Below are positions 30,858-42,241 of a stretch of 64,000 bases of DNA, one piece after another. The stretch comes from Lentinus brumalis. Taxonomy: Eukaryota; Basidiomycota; Agaricomycetes; Polyporales; Polyporaceae. Made by a program: the position numbers and the translations under genes. Location of the stretch: NCBI GenBank assembly GCA_001792895.1, contig MARA01000001.1:1178001-1242000 (forward strand). The letters run 5' to 3'. A model generated the notes under the pieces. That model had not been told where the DNA came from and ran no database searches. It was given only the letters and a program-made list of their open reading frames with translations. How positions within the stretch are numbered: the stretch's first letter is position 1; each line of letters opens with the position of its first letter.

Positions 30858-33800
30858 ATGTCTGCCGGTATGTGACTCTGACGACATAATCGTTGTGCGC
30901 GCCCTCAACCGTGTATCTGAAGTTCCACCGCGAATGAGAGGGGGCAAGGCTCGAATTGTGAGGCGATCCACAATGACAGTAAGGTGATCCTGTCTGACCG
31001 TCTGCAACAGAAACCCGCGCGTAAGGTACGATCTGGCAGCATCCTCCTTCTGGTGCGCCCTCTGACTGCAGAGATAGCATGGACCGGACGTCTCCATGGA
31101 CGAAACTTGGGCGAAGCTCTCCCGGAATATCGTCGAGATCCAGAATCACAACGCGGCCAACCTCTCCTTCGAGGAGAACCACCGGTATGCGTACAACATG
31201 GTCCTGTACAAGAATGGAGACAGGCTGTACAAGGGAACGAGGCAGCTCATTGCGGAGAACTTGGACAAGCTTGCCAAGGAGTACATCATACCCGCCTTCC
31301 CTACGCACGTCTCGGACGACCCCATGCAGAAGAGTCAGGAGGGAGAAAGGCTGCTGAAGGCGTTGAGGAAGGTCTGGGACGACCACACATCAAGCCTGAC
31401 CAAGTTGCGGGATGTTTTGAAATACATGGTGCGTCACCGCCGTCTTCGCTCAAGTATCCCAGTAAGTGAGACGAATACACGCAGGATCGGGTCTATGCCA
31501 AGAATGCAGACGTCCCTGAGATATGGGAGGCTGGTCTGATATTGTTCATCAAGCATATCATCACGCACCCGATCGAAGACCATGTCATTTCCGCCATCCT
31601 CACCCTCATACAAATAGAACGCGACGGATTCACCATCAATCGTTCGTCCGTGAAGGGATGTGTCGACGTCTTCCTTCAGCTCGACGATAAGGGCCATCGG
31701 GAGACAATATCGATATACAAGCGCGACCTTGAGCCCGCGATACTCAAGGAAAGCGATGTTTTCTACAGGAGAGAGGGGGAACGGCTCGTGGAAACATGTG
31801 ATGCGCCGGAGTATTTGAGACGAGTAGGTCTCTACCTTCATGCTCTTACATGTCGAAGCTGCTGATGGTGAGGTCAGGTAGAGGCCCGCTTCCAGGAAGA
31901 GGAGTCGCGAACACATCACATCCTCTCAACTCTGACGACCGCCCCTCTCCGAAAGATACTTGAGCAACACTTAGTCTCAGCTCACCTACAAACCGTCATC
32001 AGCATGTCGAACTCGGGACTCGATGCGATGATTGACTCGGACCGCATCGACGACCTGGCACGAATGTATCGTCTATTTACCAAAGTCCTTACAGGCCTTC
32101 CCACCCTGAAGAAGGCATTGCGAGAGACCATCATCCGTCGAGGGAGGCAGATTAACGAGGCTGGTACTACGGGGGTCGATGGTGCCGACTCGCAGGAAGA
32201 GGACGCGCCTGAGCTGTCTGCGAAAGCAAAGGGCAAGGCGAAAGCGCGACCGCCCAACGCCGCCTCGCAAACGCTCACTCTAGCTTTGAAGTGGGTCCAA
32301 GACGTGTTAGATCTCAAGGACAAATTCGACAAAATCTGGTCCAAGTCTTTCCAAAGCGACCGTGAACTCGAGAGCAGTTTGAACGAGGTATGTTGACTTC
32401 GCGGAGCATTTATCATGACCTAACACGGATATTGTCAGGCATTCGAGACATTCATCAATCAAAACGAGAAGGCTCCAGAGTACATCTCCCTCTTCATCGA
32501 TGAGAACTTGAAGAAGGGCCTCAAGGGGGTTAGTGTCGTGCTCCATTTTGCCCCTGCTGTTCTCATCTGTGCCGCAGAAATCAGATACAGAGGTGGACGC
32601 GGTGCTGGACAAGACGATCACTGTCTTCCGGTTCATCACAGACAAGGACGTCTTCGAGCGATACTACAAGGGCCATCTCGCAAAGCGTCTGCTGACGGGA
32701 CGTTCCGTCTCCGACGACGCGGAGCGCGGTATGCTTGGGAAGCTCAAGGTCGAGTGCGGGTACCAGTTCACACAAAAGCTGGAGGGCATGTTCCACGATA
32801 TGAAGCTGTCGGCAGATGCGATGGAGGCTTATCGCGACGCTATCTCCAAGAATGGGATGGTATGACTTCCTTCAGCTTGGATAACCATTTACGTCTCAAC
32901 GACTAACTGGTATAATCAGGACCAAGATATCGACATTTCGGTCACCGTGATGACCTCCACATTTTGGCCGATGTCGCATACCGCCGTGCCCTGCACCTTC
33001 CCAGAGCAGCTCATCAAGGCCTACAAGTCTTTCGAGCGTTTCTACCTCTCGCGCCATAGCGGTCGTCGTCTGACATGGCAGCCTTCACTCGGGAACGCAG
33101 ACGTTCGCGTGCAGTTCAAGTCGAGGAAACACGACCTGAACGTCTCGACTTTCGCCCTCGTAATTCTTCTGCTCTTCGAGGACATCCTCGACGACCAATT
33201 CCTCACGTACGAGGCAAGTTCACTACACTTGAACAGCAAAGGTTCACTCCCACTCACCATACTCTGCAGGAGATCAAGTCGTCCACGTCAATTCCGGATG
33301 TGGACCTCAAGCGACAACTACAGTCGCTCGCATGCGCCAAGTACAAGGTCCTGAAGAAGCATCCGCCAGGGCGCGACGTCAACTCGACCGACTCGTTCTC
33401 GTTCAATGTCGACTTTTCCGCGCCGCTACAGAAGATCAAGATCAACACCATCGCGTCGAGAGTTGAGAACACGGAGGAGCGGAAGGAGACGAAGGACCGC
33501 ATCGATGAAGAGCGCAAACATCAGACTGAAGTGCGTCCGGCAGCATCGTGCTTATGTCGCACGTACACGTCATATTGACCGCTCCGCTGGCAGGCCTGCA
33601 TTGTGCGAATCATGAAGGACCGCAAGCATATGACGCATAACGATCTCATCAACGAGGTGACGAGACAGCTTGCGAGTCGCTTCCAGCCGAACCCGCTCAA
33701 CATCAAGAAGCGGATAGAAGGTCTCATCGAGGTACGTCCCGTCCTTGACCTCTTGCTGTAGGCATTACTCACAGCTGTGCAGCGAGAATATCTGGAGCGG

Positions 33801-33888
33801 TGCGAAGATCGCAAGTCATACAACTATCTGGTACGCATCGTTATAGACCATGCTTCCCGGCGATGAACTGACGTACTTGCAGGCATGA
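30858..33888 (+). CDS. CUL3: Cullin-3 (ubiquitin ligase scaffold)
   Basis: Multi-exon gene. The likely start is the ATG at 30858 (MSA, split by an intron), with one or more small basic N-terminal exons between 30930 and 31030 that I could not fix. From about 31075 the frame is clear: [20 protein letters not shown] and [20 protein letters not shown], the N-terminal cullin repeat. The cullin-homology domain follows: [57 protein letters not shown] and MTSTFWPMS. The C-terminal winged helix holds the neddylation segment [17 protein letters not shown] and ends [17 protein letters not shown], stop at 33886. The sequence is closest in style to cullin-3, which pairs with BTB adaptors and Rbx1. The two-base-phase last intron leaves only Ala-stop in the final exon. 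Confidence 0.92.
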
Positions 33889-34099
33889 GTACGCCACTGC
33901 ACCTGTATTACCAGTGTACCCCCACATCCGCATACCTCACTTCATGTTGTACGATAGTCCTGACATCAAGCTGGAATTCTGCTCACACATCCCGGCCCGT
34001 CCCACAACAAGGAAACGCTTGCCACAGATTATGACCCAATAAAATTAGTGCTATGGCGCAGTATGTCGCCGGATATACATAAGTTACAGGACAGCGCGT

Positions 34100-35555
34100 C
34101 TATAGTTCGTCTGTCGGATGCTTCCCCGCACCGTCGGGGTAGAACGCAGCATGTAAGCCTAAGCACAGAAGCAGTGAGCTCGGAATGGGCCGAGGGTGTG
34201 TAGGTACTTACGCTTCTTCGTCTCCGGCGAGATTTCGGCGGGAAGAACGACGTTGTACTCTACGAACAAGTCTCCGTGTTCAGACGGCCGCTCAAACAAT
34301 GGCAGACCTTCGTCCTTGATGATTTGTACGAATCCTTGGGCACTGTCAGCGGTCATAGCCCCAAGGTACCTATGCAAGACTACTCACCTGGCTGTGTCAC
34401 CCCTTGACGCTTCAGCTCTACAACGTGGCCGTCTAGATGCGTCAGGTTGCGCTCGAAGCCCAACAATGCCTGAGGGCGCGGTCATGTCGCGTGGGTAGAC
34501 ACCAAGGGGGGTAAGACGTACCTCTGCCACTGAGATCGTCTCTTTCCAATACAGCCCGCTCTCCTTCCTCTTCCAGCCGCCGTGCTCCTTCTTGCTCCTC
34601 ACGCGGATAACCACGTCTCCCGCCTCCCAATCTGGGCTCTCGTCTGCCTCGCCCTCAAACACCACCTCGTGTCCCTCTGGGGAGCCTTTCGGCACCTCAA
34701 GCGTGTAGTGTTGGGTGTGGTCCATGACCTTGTTCCCGCCGCAATGCGGGCAAGGCTTCTTGATCACCGTCCCGCGCCCTCCGCACTCATTGCACTGCAC
34801 CTGGCTCTGCGTTATCATCCCAGGCATGATCTGCTGGCGGACAATGCGGACGCCCTGACCACCACAGGCGTTACACGTGTGGATGTCGTTAGATGACGCG
34901 GCGCCGGTCCCGCGACAGTGGTCGCAGAGGATGCGCTTCTTGATCATGAAGTCGATGCTCGCGCCGGTGTAGATGTCCGCAAGGGAGACCTCGAACTCGG
35001 AAATAGACGTGGGGCCTTTGCGCACTTGCTGGGACGCGTGGCCTCCGCCGCCGCCGAAGAAGGACTGGAACATGTCGAAGGGGTTCGCGTAGTGCGCTTG
35101 ACCGCCCTCGTGTGCCTTCAAGCCCTCTTCGCCGTGACGGTCGTATATTTGCCGCTTGGTGGAGTCAGACAACACTTCGTAGGCTTGGAGGCGGTTAACC
35201 AGGTAGTGCGAACTGACTGGAGTACTTATCGTCACGCACCATGGGCAATCTCCACGAACTTCTCCTCTGCACCAGGCTCTTTATTCTTGTCCGGATGGTA
35301 TTTGCGACTGTGCCGAAGGGTCTAATAATGCTCCTACCATACAGACAATATGCATACCTCAAACGCTTATACGCCTTCCTGATATCCTGCTCCGAAGCGG
35401 ACTTCGAGACTAGACAAACACGTCAGTCAGAGAGATGCTAGACCGACGAGATGCGCGCCTTGAGACTAACGCTCTAAGACTTTGTACAAATCCGCCGCAG
35501 ATACCAAGAGAGCCGTGAGCAGAAGAAAGACGAAGAAAAATGCCGCGGACCCCAT
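34100..35555 (-). CDS. SCJ1: ER-lumen DnaJ chaperone (Scj1-like) ending in TDEL
   Basis: Starts at 35555 with a signal peptide (MGSAAFFFVFLLLTALLVSA). A J-domain is assembled from three exons: LYKVLELSKSASEQDIRKAY, KYHPDKNKEPGAEEKFVEIA with the HPD motif, and AYEVLSDSTKRQIYDRHG. A Gly/Phe linker follows (NPFDMFQSFFGGGGG), then four CxxCxGxG-type zinc modules (CDHCRGTG, CNACGGQG, CNECGGRG, CPHCGGNK) and a C-terminal substrate-binding domain. The last exon, after the intron at 34149-34196, ends GKHPTDEL-stop at 34100. TDEL is an HDEL/KDEL-like retrieval signal. Together these place the protein in the ER lumen as a type I Hsp40 partner of BiP/Kar2. All key residues are present. Confidence 0.9.
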
Positions 35556-35862
35556 GCCTGCGCACAGATGAGGAGGAGGAGAAGGAGAAGGACGTCTGAG
35601 TAGCCACCGCGCGCACGGCGCAAGCCTATAATTTCCGAATCCGGAACGGACACGTAGCCTGCATCACGTGGACCATCTAACCCCTAACCCCGCCCTAGGG
35701 TCCCGGGGACGAGATTTGGAACCCAACTTGAACCCGAACTCCCAGCCGTGCTTGACTGGAGGCTAGAGCTTGTCCTGCATCTGGAGACCAATATTGTCTA
35801 CGTCCTTTCATCTCCTGGGGCCTCCGCCGGTATGCTTTCCTACAGCTACAAGCTTGGCGGCC
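35556..35862. promoter_or_regulatory. Divergent intergenic region
   Basis: 307 bp between the ER DnaJ and the plus-strand gene at 35863. No conserved element recognised; a C/T-rich stretch (35680-35700) and a possible 5' leader intron end (TTTCCTACAG, 35836-35845) occur. Confidence 0.4.
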
Positions 35863-37543
35863 ATGTTGCCAGAACATGCTGTGGACGCCGGTTTTACTCC
35901 AGTAAAGTCAGAGGTCACTCGCTTCTGTCGTCATTCGATGCGGCGTATCCCTGACAATGTTATCAGCATTCCCATTCGTGTTGTCGAAGGAGCAGGCCAT
36001 ACAGCAACTGAGTGTACAAACGGCCATCTATACCGGGGCCAAGTTGTTCGGAACGTACTTGCGGCAATTCTTTCCAAACCTCAACGTCGAAGCCTTGCGG
36101 CCTACACGTCTGCAACCTGCCTATGTGCCGGCGTGGTACATCGATGCTCAAGTACTGGCTACGTTATGGCTGAAGAGCTCACCTGAGGACGCACAGTTTC
36201 GCAAGGTACGAGTGCGCGTTGTTCTCTCGCGACAATGAATCCAACGCTCGCACAGAACGATGCGGAAGTGCAGTTCGCCCACACGTATGTCGTCATCACG
36301 GAGACCGGGGGATGGATGCTTACCAAAGTCACAGCTACATGCCAGGTAACTTGGGAGGCATTCAGCTCGTAGCTGGCGTCAGACATGCTGAATTCCCTGG
36401 CAGGTTTTGTCTACCCGCCACTGTCTGAGCAATGTTTTCAGACGACACAGCTCCTGCGGACGGAACCTGCCCCATGGTCGGAAGACATGCGACAGCATCA
36501 CGGAGATGAAGTCTTGTGTCTCCCGTTCACAATGTCGCCATTCCGGCTCACAGAGGCTTGTCGGGGCCTGTCTATGGCTGACGCAATGCTGGACCTCCTC
36601 CGTTTCGAGCCGTCCTCGCTCCGAGAAACCATGGTGAGCCGCTCTTTTTGACGCACTGTCCGCTCACTACTCTTATGCTCTTAACGAGATGGCCGCCTAC
36701 CCCGTCCTCTTCCCGGTCTACTTGGCGCAATTTACAGTCAACACCCCCGTGAAAGGGCGTAAACAAGAACTCGTCATCACTTCGTTCATCGAGGCAACAA
36801 GTAACCAGGCAAGCACTCATTCCCGATCTCCCATATATTCACCTCCGCCTGCTTACCTGGCCTTGATGTTTCGGCAGCCTCGTGTCTACGTGGAATTGGT
36901 CCCAGTTGTTGAGGATCTTTATAAGCTGCTTGGCTTGGCAGATGGCACAGACGGTGGCCGCCCAGGTCTCGTCGTCGTCGGTCAAGATGTAGAGAACCCG
37001 CCTCGCTTCGGGAACGTGCGCAGTATCCTCGCGAGCCAGGCGACGCTCCAGCATCGCCAGTACATCGAGCACTGGATAAACCTTGCACTGTCCCACGGGG
37101 ACCCCCTGCGGCAGTACTACGACCGGTACTTCGCAAAGGGCAAGGGCACCGTCGACTGGGAAGACGTCCGGATACGCCCCTTCACATTTGAGGAGCGGAC
37201 TGCGAACGTACGGTGGCTAGAGTCCGCGGAGAACCTGTATGTGCTAGAGAAGATGCTGGAGGGGTATGAGGCGAAGCGTGAGGTGCGTGGCCTTCGTCTG
37301 CGTATATCTGTTGCTGTCCGCCGAACTGTTTGCGTGCAGAATCACACAGCTAGCCCGGACGAGGACGCGACTGGTGATCCAAACCAGGACAGCGAGGCGA
37401 CACAGACTTCGATCCAGTCGATACAGGACCAGATTCAATCACTGAAGAGAACTAGGGAGGAGAGCAAACCAGAGTGGCTGGCACAGTATGAAATTCAGCA
37501 GCGCTTGCTTGCTGAAGCTCCCAGTACAGAGGTCCGACAGTAG
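35863..37543 (+). CDS. Conserved fungal protein of unknown function
   Basis: Spliced gene. The likely start is at 35863 (MLPEHAVDAGFTPVKSEV), changing frame before 35970 to FPFVLSKEQAIQQLSVQTA, so a short intron must lie near 35910-35965. Next come ALRPTRLQPAYVPAWYIDAQ, SHSYMPGN..., GDEVLCLPFTMSPFRLTEAC and LRFEPSSLRETM. Then MAAYPVLFPVYLAQFTV, a large exon (PRVYVELVPVVEDLYKLLGL, NVRWLESAENLYVLEKMLEG) and a helical acidic C-terminus with stop at 37541. The string QPAYVPAW(Y/F)IDA and the 'AYPVL(F/I)PVYLAQ' segment feel familiar from hypothetical proteins of other mushrooms, probably a conserved mitochondrial or membrane-associated family, but I know no function. Exon joins are approximate. 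Confidence 0.6.
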
Positions 37544-37933
37544 ACAGTTAGTATTCGATGGTCCTTTACCATATCATGCGAGGCGGTGATTCTACGCGCT
37601 CGCCGCTGAAGGAGTTCCATTGCGCGTCCAGGCTTCCTTTGCAGGATGCTCACCTACGACAGTACTTCGTAACACCCTGCACAGCGCCAATACACTGATT
37701 GTTCGCGTACGGTCGCGGGAAAGCATGCCTAATTGCCTGCCATTTGAATTGAGTACACGATCACGTGCACGCCTGCAAGAGACAAAGGAATGAGGTCAAA
37801 GCCAGTCGCGTAGACCACAAAGACCACCCGCACCCGCCCACATCCTTCACCACACAACCACCACCACCTGACAACCCACCACTTCTCGTCTGCTTCCATA
37901 CCCTCTTTCAACACCACATTAGCTCGACTCCAT
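37544..37933 (+). promoter_or_regulatory. Promoter of repeat-protein paralog A with three conserved boxes
   Basis: Three boxes recur in the same order upstream of paralogs B and C: TCACGTG at 37761-37767, GGTCAAAGCCAGTCGCG at 37794-37810, and AGACCACAAAGACCACC at about 37813-37829. The first is the CACGTG palindrome bound by bHLH-type factors. The ATG is 167 bp after box 1. A C/A-rich leader follows. The first half of the interval is the 3' UTR of the gene ending at 37543. Confidence 0.6.
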
Positions 37934-39450
37934 ATGCCTTCGGCTGCAGCGCTGCTCGAGATAATTCTCGCCGAGGGCTACACCCAGGGCATGCTTCGCG
38001 CTGCCAACACGGCCGTCGCGGAGGTGGACTCGCAGGCGTTGGTGAAGGTCGTCGCGCCACGTAGGTTCGAAATGCCACGCCCCGAGAAGCCAACGGGTTG
38101 CTACTCGAGGATCTTGAAATGGGAGGTTAATGAGGAGAAGGTTGTGTCCGCGCACAACGGTGGTTACGAGGAGCACAAGTATAAGGTGAGCGCAAGTCGT
38201 TGTACTTGCCGCATGTTGGGTCCTAAAGTCATCAAGTATCTTCATCACGGAGGCTTATATGCCCAGCGCGTTCTCGCTCAGAGTCGCGCGACGGCTCTCC
38301 TCCATAATTTGGCGATGGTTGGCTGGTCCTCGGACGATGTACCCCCGTGGCCGCCATTACCCCAGCCAGTGCCCGAGGCGTCGACGCAAGCAATCTGCAG
38401 TACAAGTCCAAGTTCACGGCTCAGGCAAGAGCAAGAGGATTACAGTCAGACCTCGCGTCGGACACCTTCGCCGTCCGGCGAAGTTCCAGCAGGGTACTAC
38501 ATCGGCAGAGACGGCGAGGAATGGCCGCTCCCGCCGCGCGAGTGCATGGCATCGCCCTTTGAAGACTTCCTGCTTGCTGTTCGCCCAGAGCTGCAGTGGA
38601 GCGCGACGTCGAGGCTGACTGCCGCGTCGCCGACAGTCCAGGAGACCGCCGACGCGCACCACAACCACGAACCGTCCTCGGGCGGGAAGGACGAGATCGA
38701 GTGGCCTCTTCCACCGCGCGAATACTTGATGCCCGCGATCCTGGACCTGGAGGTCGTCAGTCACCCCACGCCTCATCACATCTCTAGGCCGGGCTACTTC
38801 ATCGGCCGTGGTGGACTGGAGTGGCCGCTTCCGCCGCTGGAGTGTATTGACCGAGCGATTGTCGAGTTATATCGCAGTCCGTCCACGACGACCTGTAGCT
38901 CAGATCCAGAGGTCAGGCCCGGCTTCTACATTGGGCGCGGCGGCTTGGAGTGGCCTTTCCCACCCGCAGAATGTATCGACCGCGCGGTTATTGAGGCGCA
39001 TCGCGACACTCCTGCACCGACGTACCCCGTTACCTCTGGTACGCATCACTCGAAGGATGCAGAGGTCCATGACTCCCCGTCGTCCGTGTCGACCTCCTCG
39101 TCCACGGACTCGATGCTCCCCGTCACTCCTCCTTGCGGCCCTATAGAGCTCACGGACTGGCGTGGGCTTCATATTGCGTCCATTGGCGATAGCCACCCAG
39201 TTGGAGCTTGGGGAAAGCTGGCGGTCCCCTCGTCTCCTTCTGTCCGTGCTGGGGTCTCCATGATGTGTGCGCTACAAGGCGCAGCAGCTCCTCTCTGGCG
39301 GTAGAGGACGACTTCTTCCGCGGGAGGGATGAGAGTTGGTGGCCGCTTCCGCCGACGGACGAAGAGTCGGACGAGGAGCCAGACGAAGAGGAGGAGGAAG
39401 AGCGTCGTGGACGGAGTCCCACTCCGAAGTGGTCGATGCTCGGGATGTAG
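37934..39450 (+). CDS. WPLPP-repeat protein, paralog A (unknown family)
   Basis: First of three paralogs (others at 56287 and 58014). Exon 1 (37934-38185) encodes MPSAAALLEIILAEGYTQGM and VVAPRRFEMPRPEK. A phase-0 intron (38186-38236, 51 nt, also readable in frame) precedes YLHHGGLYAQRVLAQSRAT. Then a module of about 50-60 residues recurs: GEEWPLPPRECMASP, EIEWPLPPREYLMPA, GGLEWPLPPLECIDRA and GGLEWPFPPAECIDRA, the last three preceded by a Gly-Tyr/Phe-x-Ile-Gly-Arg sequence. The main frame stops at 39302, but a C-terminal module seen in paralog C (EDDFF...EERRGRSPTPKWSML) lies in the next frame to 39450, so an unplaced intron or a frameshift occurs near 39200-39290. No signal peptide or membrane segment. 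I know no family like this; the Ser/Pro-rich spacers suggest a disordered protein. Confidence 0.7.
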
Positions 39451-40165
39451 CTGAGGGTGAGGAAGGTGCCTGTGCTGCTGCTCTGCATGACCGAACTGCA
39501 CTCACCAGTTGGGACAACGTTACCCTTGTCCCTTAGCTGTCGGACCTGTACGATTAGAGGAAGGATAGGACGTGTCGCGTATCCGAGAGGGTACCGTTGA
39601 GGTCGATGGCGGAATCCGGGGACGTTGTCTGGGATGTCATATGGTTTTTTCTTCTTCCTCGGGTGTATAAAGTCGTACGGTCCCAAACGAAGGTTTCGAT
39701 CTTGGTCTCCAAGACACGAAGATGTAGCACAAGGACACCAGAAGAGCTGCGGAATGAGTCGGAGAATGCCCAGCTGGAAGCAGGCCGCAAAGCCGCAAAA
39801 GGCGAAGACGTGGCTCTCAACCTGGCGAGCGCCTACATCACCAACGTTCTCCGAGTGCACTGCACAGTGCATATACTTTACTACTTAACGCACATCCGAT
39901 GATCCGTACTCATTGCGATCATCTAGGACTCGAGGAGAGTGCTGAGACTGGACGCAAGTCGATGTCTAGCTCATGGTTGATTAGGTGAAGAATACGAGTA
40001 AAGTCCACCCCGAGAAAGATCCAACATAGACTACTAACTTAGCACTAACGGAGGCGCTCAAAGACATATGCAACCCAAAGCCGACATAAAGGAGTGTGGT
40101 GATGTCATGTAGAGGGTATGATCCTACCTGCCGGAGGATGGGTATAAGAGCGCACATGCGAAACT
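39451..40165. other. 3' flank of paralog A, resembling the flank of paralog C
   Basis: No convincing gene. Stretches here match the sequence after paralog C at 59314-59850: GACTGCACTCACC-like at about 39490-39505, and ACACCAGAAGA with following sequence at about 39737 against 59699. The match indicates that paralogs A and C derive from one duplicated segment longer than the coding region. On the minus strand the matching blocks carry splice-donor-like GTGAGTGCAGT, so an antisense transcript is possible. Confidence 0.45.
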
Positions 40166-41745
40166 TCAAGCGGCGGCCACCGGCTGGTACGAGGATGCAC
40201 TCCTTGGAGGCATCCCGGCCTACACGCAATGTTAGGCCAATCTACCAAGTGTTACGTGAGCAGGGAGATCTGACCTTTGTATAGACCTCCTCTACAGTCT
40301 TCAGCTGTGTGGTCACCGTCACGGGCTTGGGCCAGTAAGCAGGTGCCCGACCATGCACGGCATCGACGAACGCCTCAAGCTGATACCGATACCTGCCAAG
40401 TGGCACGCAGCAAACGTCAGAAAGCCTCGCTTCATCGGCTGTATATATTGTGTACTCACGAATCCCACGACTTCTTCCCCCGCCCGTCCTTGAACTTGTA
40501 CGCCTGCTCGTACCGCGTTCGGCCGCACTTTGGTCTGACCTTGATGTAGTGAAACATGCCTGGGCTGACAAAGTTATAGACGAAGATCTCTCCGCCCTCG
40601 AGGAAGACTGTGATCTCATTCTTGATCATCCTCGGAAACAGCCCAAACGGTCCCCAGCCTGGCATCGCGAAGTCGACCGTGGTCTCCGCGGTCGCGTCGG
40701 CCTTCGTCGCAGACTCCGGGTTCCACGTCGGGGAGAGCGGGAGCGTGTACGTCGCGTGCATGCCGCGGTCAATGCGGGCTTGATCTAGCTTGTGCCCGGT
40801 CGCCGTTGCGGAGGTCACGGTGAGCGCGGCGGTGTCCGCAGCGGTTATGAAGCGGAGAGCGGCGAGCGGATAGACTCCCATGTCCATCATGCACCCACCT
40901 CCCAGGTCGTAGTGGAAGCGGGCGTCATCCCTGTGAAAGAAGAGCGGAGAGAGGAGGCTTGGGAGCGCAAAGTTCGCCACAACGCTCTTCACGTGGCCGA
41001 GTTCGCCGCTGTCGACGACGTCGCGTACTCGATGGAGAGCAGGGTGAAATCTGCAGGTACGAGTTACGCACGGAGTGTGCTACGTGATCAGTCAGGACGT
41101 GCGGCGGGGAAGGGAAGAGACGAACATGCAGTGAATGGCTTCGAGGGCGACGAGACCTTTCTTGGTCGCCAGCGCGAACAGCTGCTCAGCCTCGGCGGCG
41201 GTGTTGGTCATGGGCTTCTCGACGAGCACATGCTTGTTCGCGTGCAGGGCGCGCATTGCCCACTCGAAGTGCAGGCCATTAGGCAGCTGATGATGACAGG
41301 TGGACGCATGTGAGCAGGGCATATGAGGACAAACGATGCACCCTACCGCGACATATACAGCGTCAATGCTCGGATCATCTACAAGTTCTGCAACACATTC
41401 CAGGGATATCTCGTGAGCATCGCATAACGTGTCATGGCAGTTAGTACTGCGTTGGTACTGACTCTGATATGCATTTGGGCCGGAAAACGTCCTCGGGATC
41501 TTGTATTTCTGAGCATACTGAGCGCCCCGATCTTTGTCTCTGCAGGCGACGGCGGCAACGACGACGTCCGGATGAGTCTTCGCGGGCGTTATCAGCGCAT
41601 TGGGAGCAACGCGGGCGGCGCCTAGGATACCAAATCGGAGGACAGGATTCGACAGGTCAAGCGGTGGCGGTCGGTTGCGCTTCAGCCAGATGGTACAAGT
41701 TATGAGCAGGAAATCAAGCGTGGCATACGCACTCACCAGCCGCAT
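40166..41745 (-). CDS. Gfo/Idh/MocA-family oxidoreductase (dihydrodiol/xylose dehydrogenase-like)
   Basis: Starts at 41745 (MRLVSAYATLDFLLITCTIW), a hydrophobic N-terminus that may be partly intronic. The Rossmann motif LRFGILGAARVAPNALI follows. After an intron: KLVDDPSIDAVYVA, LPNGLHFEWAMRALHANKHV and LVEKPMTNTAAEA, with the family's EKP signature whose Lys takes part in catalysis. The C-terminal domain includes HYDLGGGCMMDMGVYPLAAL and YRYQLEAFVDAVHGRAPAYW. The final exon AGMPPRSASSYQPVAAA ends at 40166. The family uses NAD(P)(H) to oxidise or reduce sugars, inositols or diols; the layout is like fungal D-xylose 1-dehydrogenase/trans-dihydrodiol dehydrogenase. Introns at about 41457-41388, 41345-41288, 41100-41040, 40445-40400 and 40280-40220 (approximate). 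Frame intact. Confidence 0.85.
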
Positions 41746-41997
41746 CAATGGTGCGGTGAAAGTTGTGGTTTGTGTTCTCCCCTAGACAGCTCACGATCCG
41801 ACAAGTTGGATGTCGCTTGCGACCGGGACTGAGCCGGGATGAACGAGTGGGACCAGGAAGAATGCCAGCGGAGGCATTGCGCTTGCCAAGTCTCAATATT
41901 AAATAACCGTTGCCGCGTGGTCGGTAGGGAAGTTGATCCCGCGCGGACAGATGACGGTGCTAGCGATCTGAGATTTTGAAATTCGATTCAGACTGAT

Positions 41998-42241
41998 TCA
42001 GACGAGCATCATACGCGCTCTTGAAGTCGGAACCGCCGCGGGCCTCGTCCTCCAGCAAAAATGGTTCAAAAGACTTCAGATAGGCCTTGAAGGTCTGGTG
42101 GAGAGCCGGCGCTGGGAGACGCGGGAGAGTGGGTATCGCGGTGGCCGTTTTAGATGAGTTCCCTCGCCTGGCTGGGGAGACGAGCTGAGAGTGCATGGAG
42201 AGTCGTCGTCGAGAGAGGGCACGGTGGGCAGTCGAGAGCAT
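41998..42241 (-). pseudogene. Carnitine acetyltransferase N-terminal fragment
   Basis: From the ATG at 42241 the minus strand encodes a basic mitochondrial-type leader (MLSTAHRALSRRRLSMHSQL), then LPRLPAPALHQTFKAYLKSF followed by EPFLLEDEARGG. This matches the characteristic start of choline/carnitine acyltransferases, where the same order introduces the catalytic domain. The match ends at SAYDARL (about 42000), and the frame stops at 41960. The remainder of the roughly 600-residue enzyme, including the catalytic His, is absent; the Gfo/Idh gene follows instead. The fragment is therefore a 5' relic left by a deletion or a duplication breakpoint. The sequence at the break contains a small direct repeat (ATTCAGACTGATTCAGAC, 41989-42006). 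Confidence 0.7.

Noticed and set aside
31079..31469. Two overlapping plus frames in the cullin start region as separate genes
   Set aside because: Only the frame [11 protein letters not shown]... matches cullin; the others are out-of-frame readings of it.
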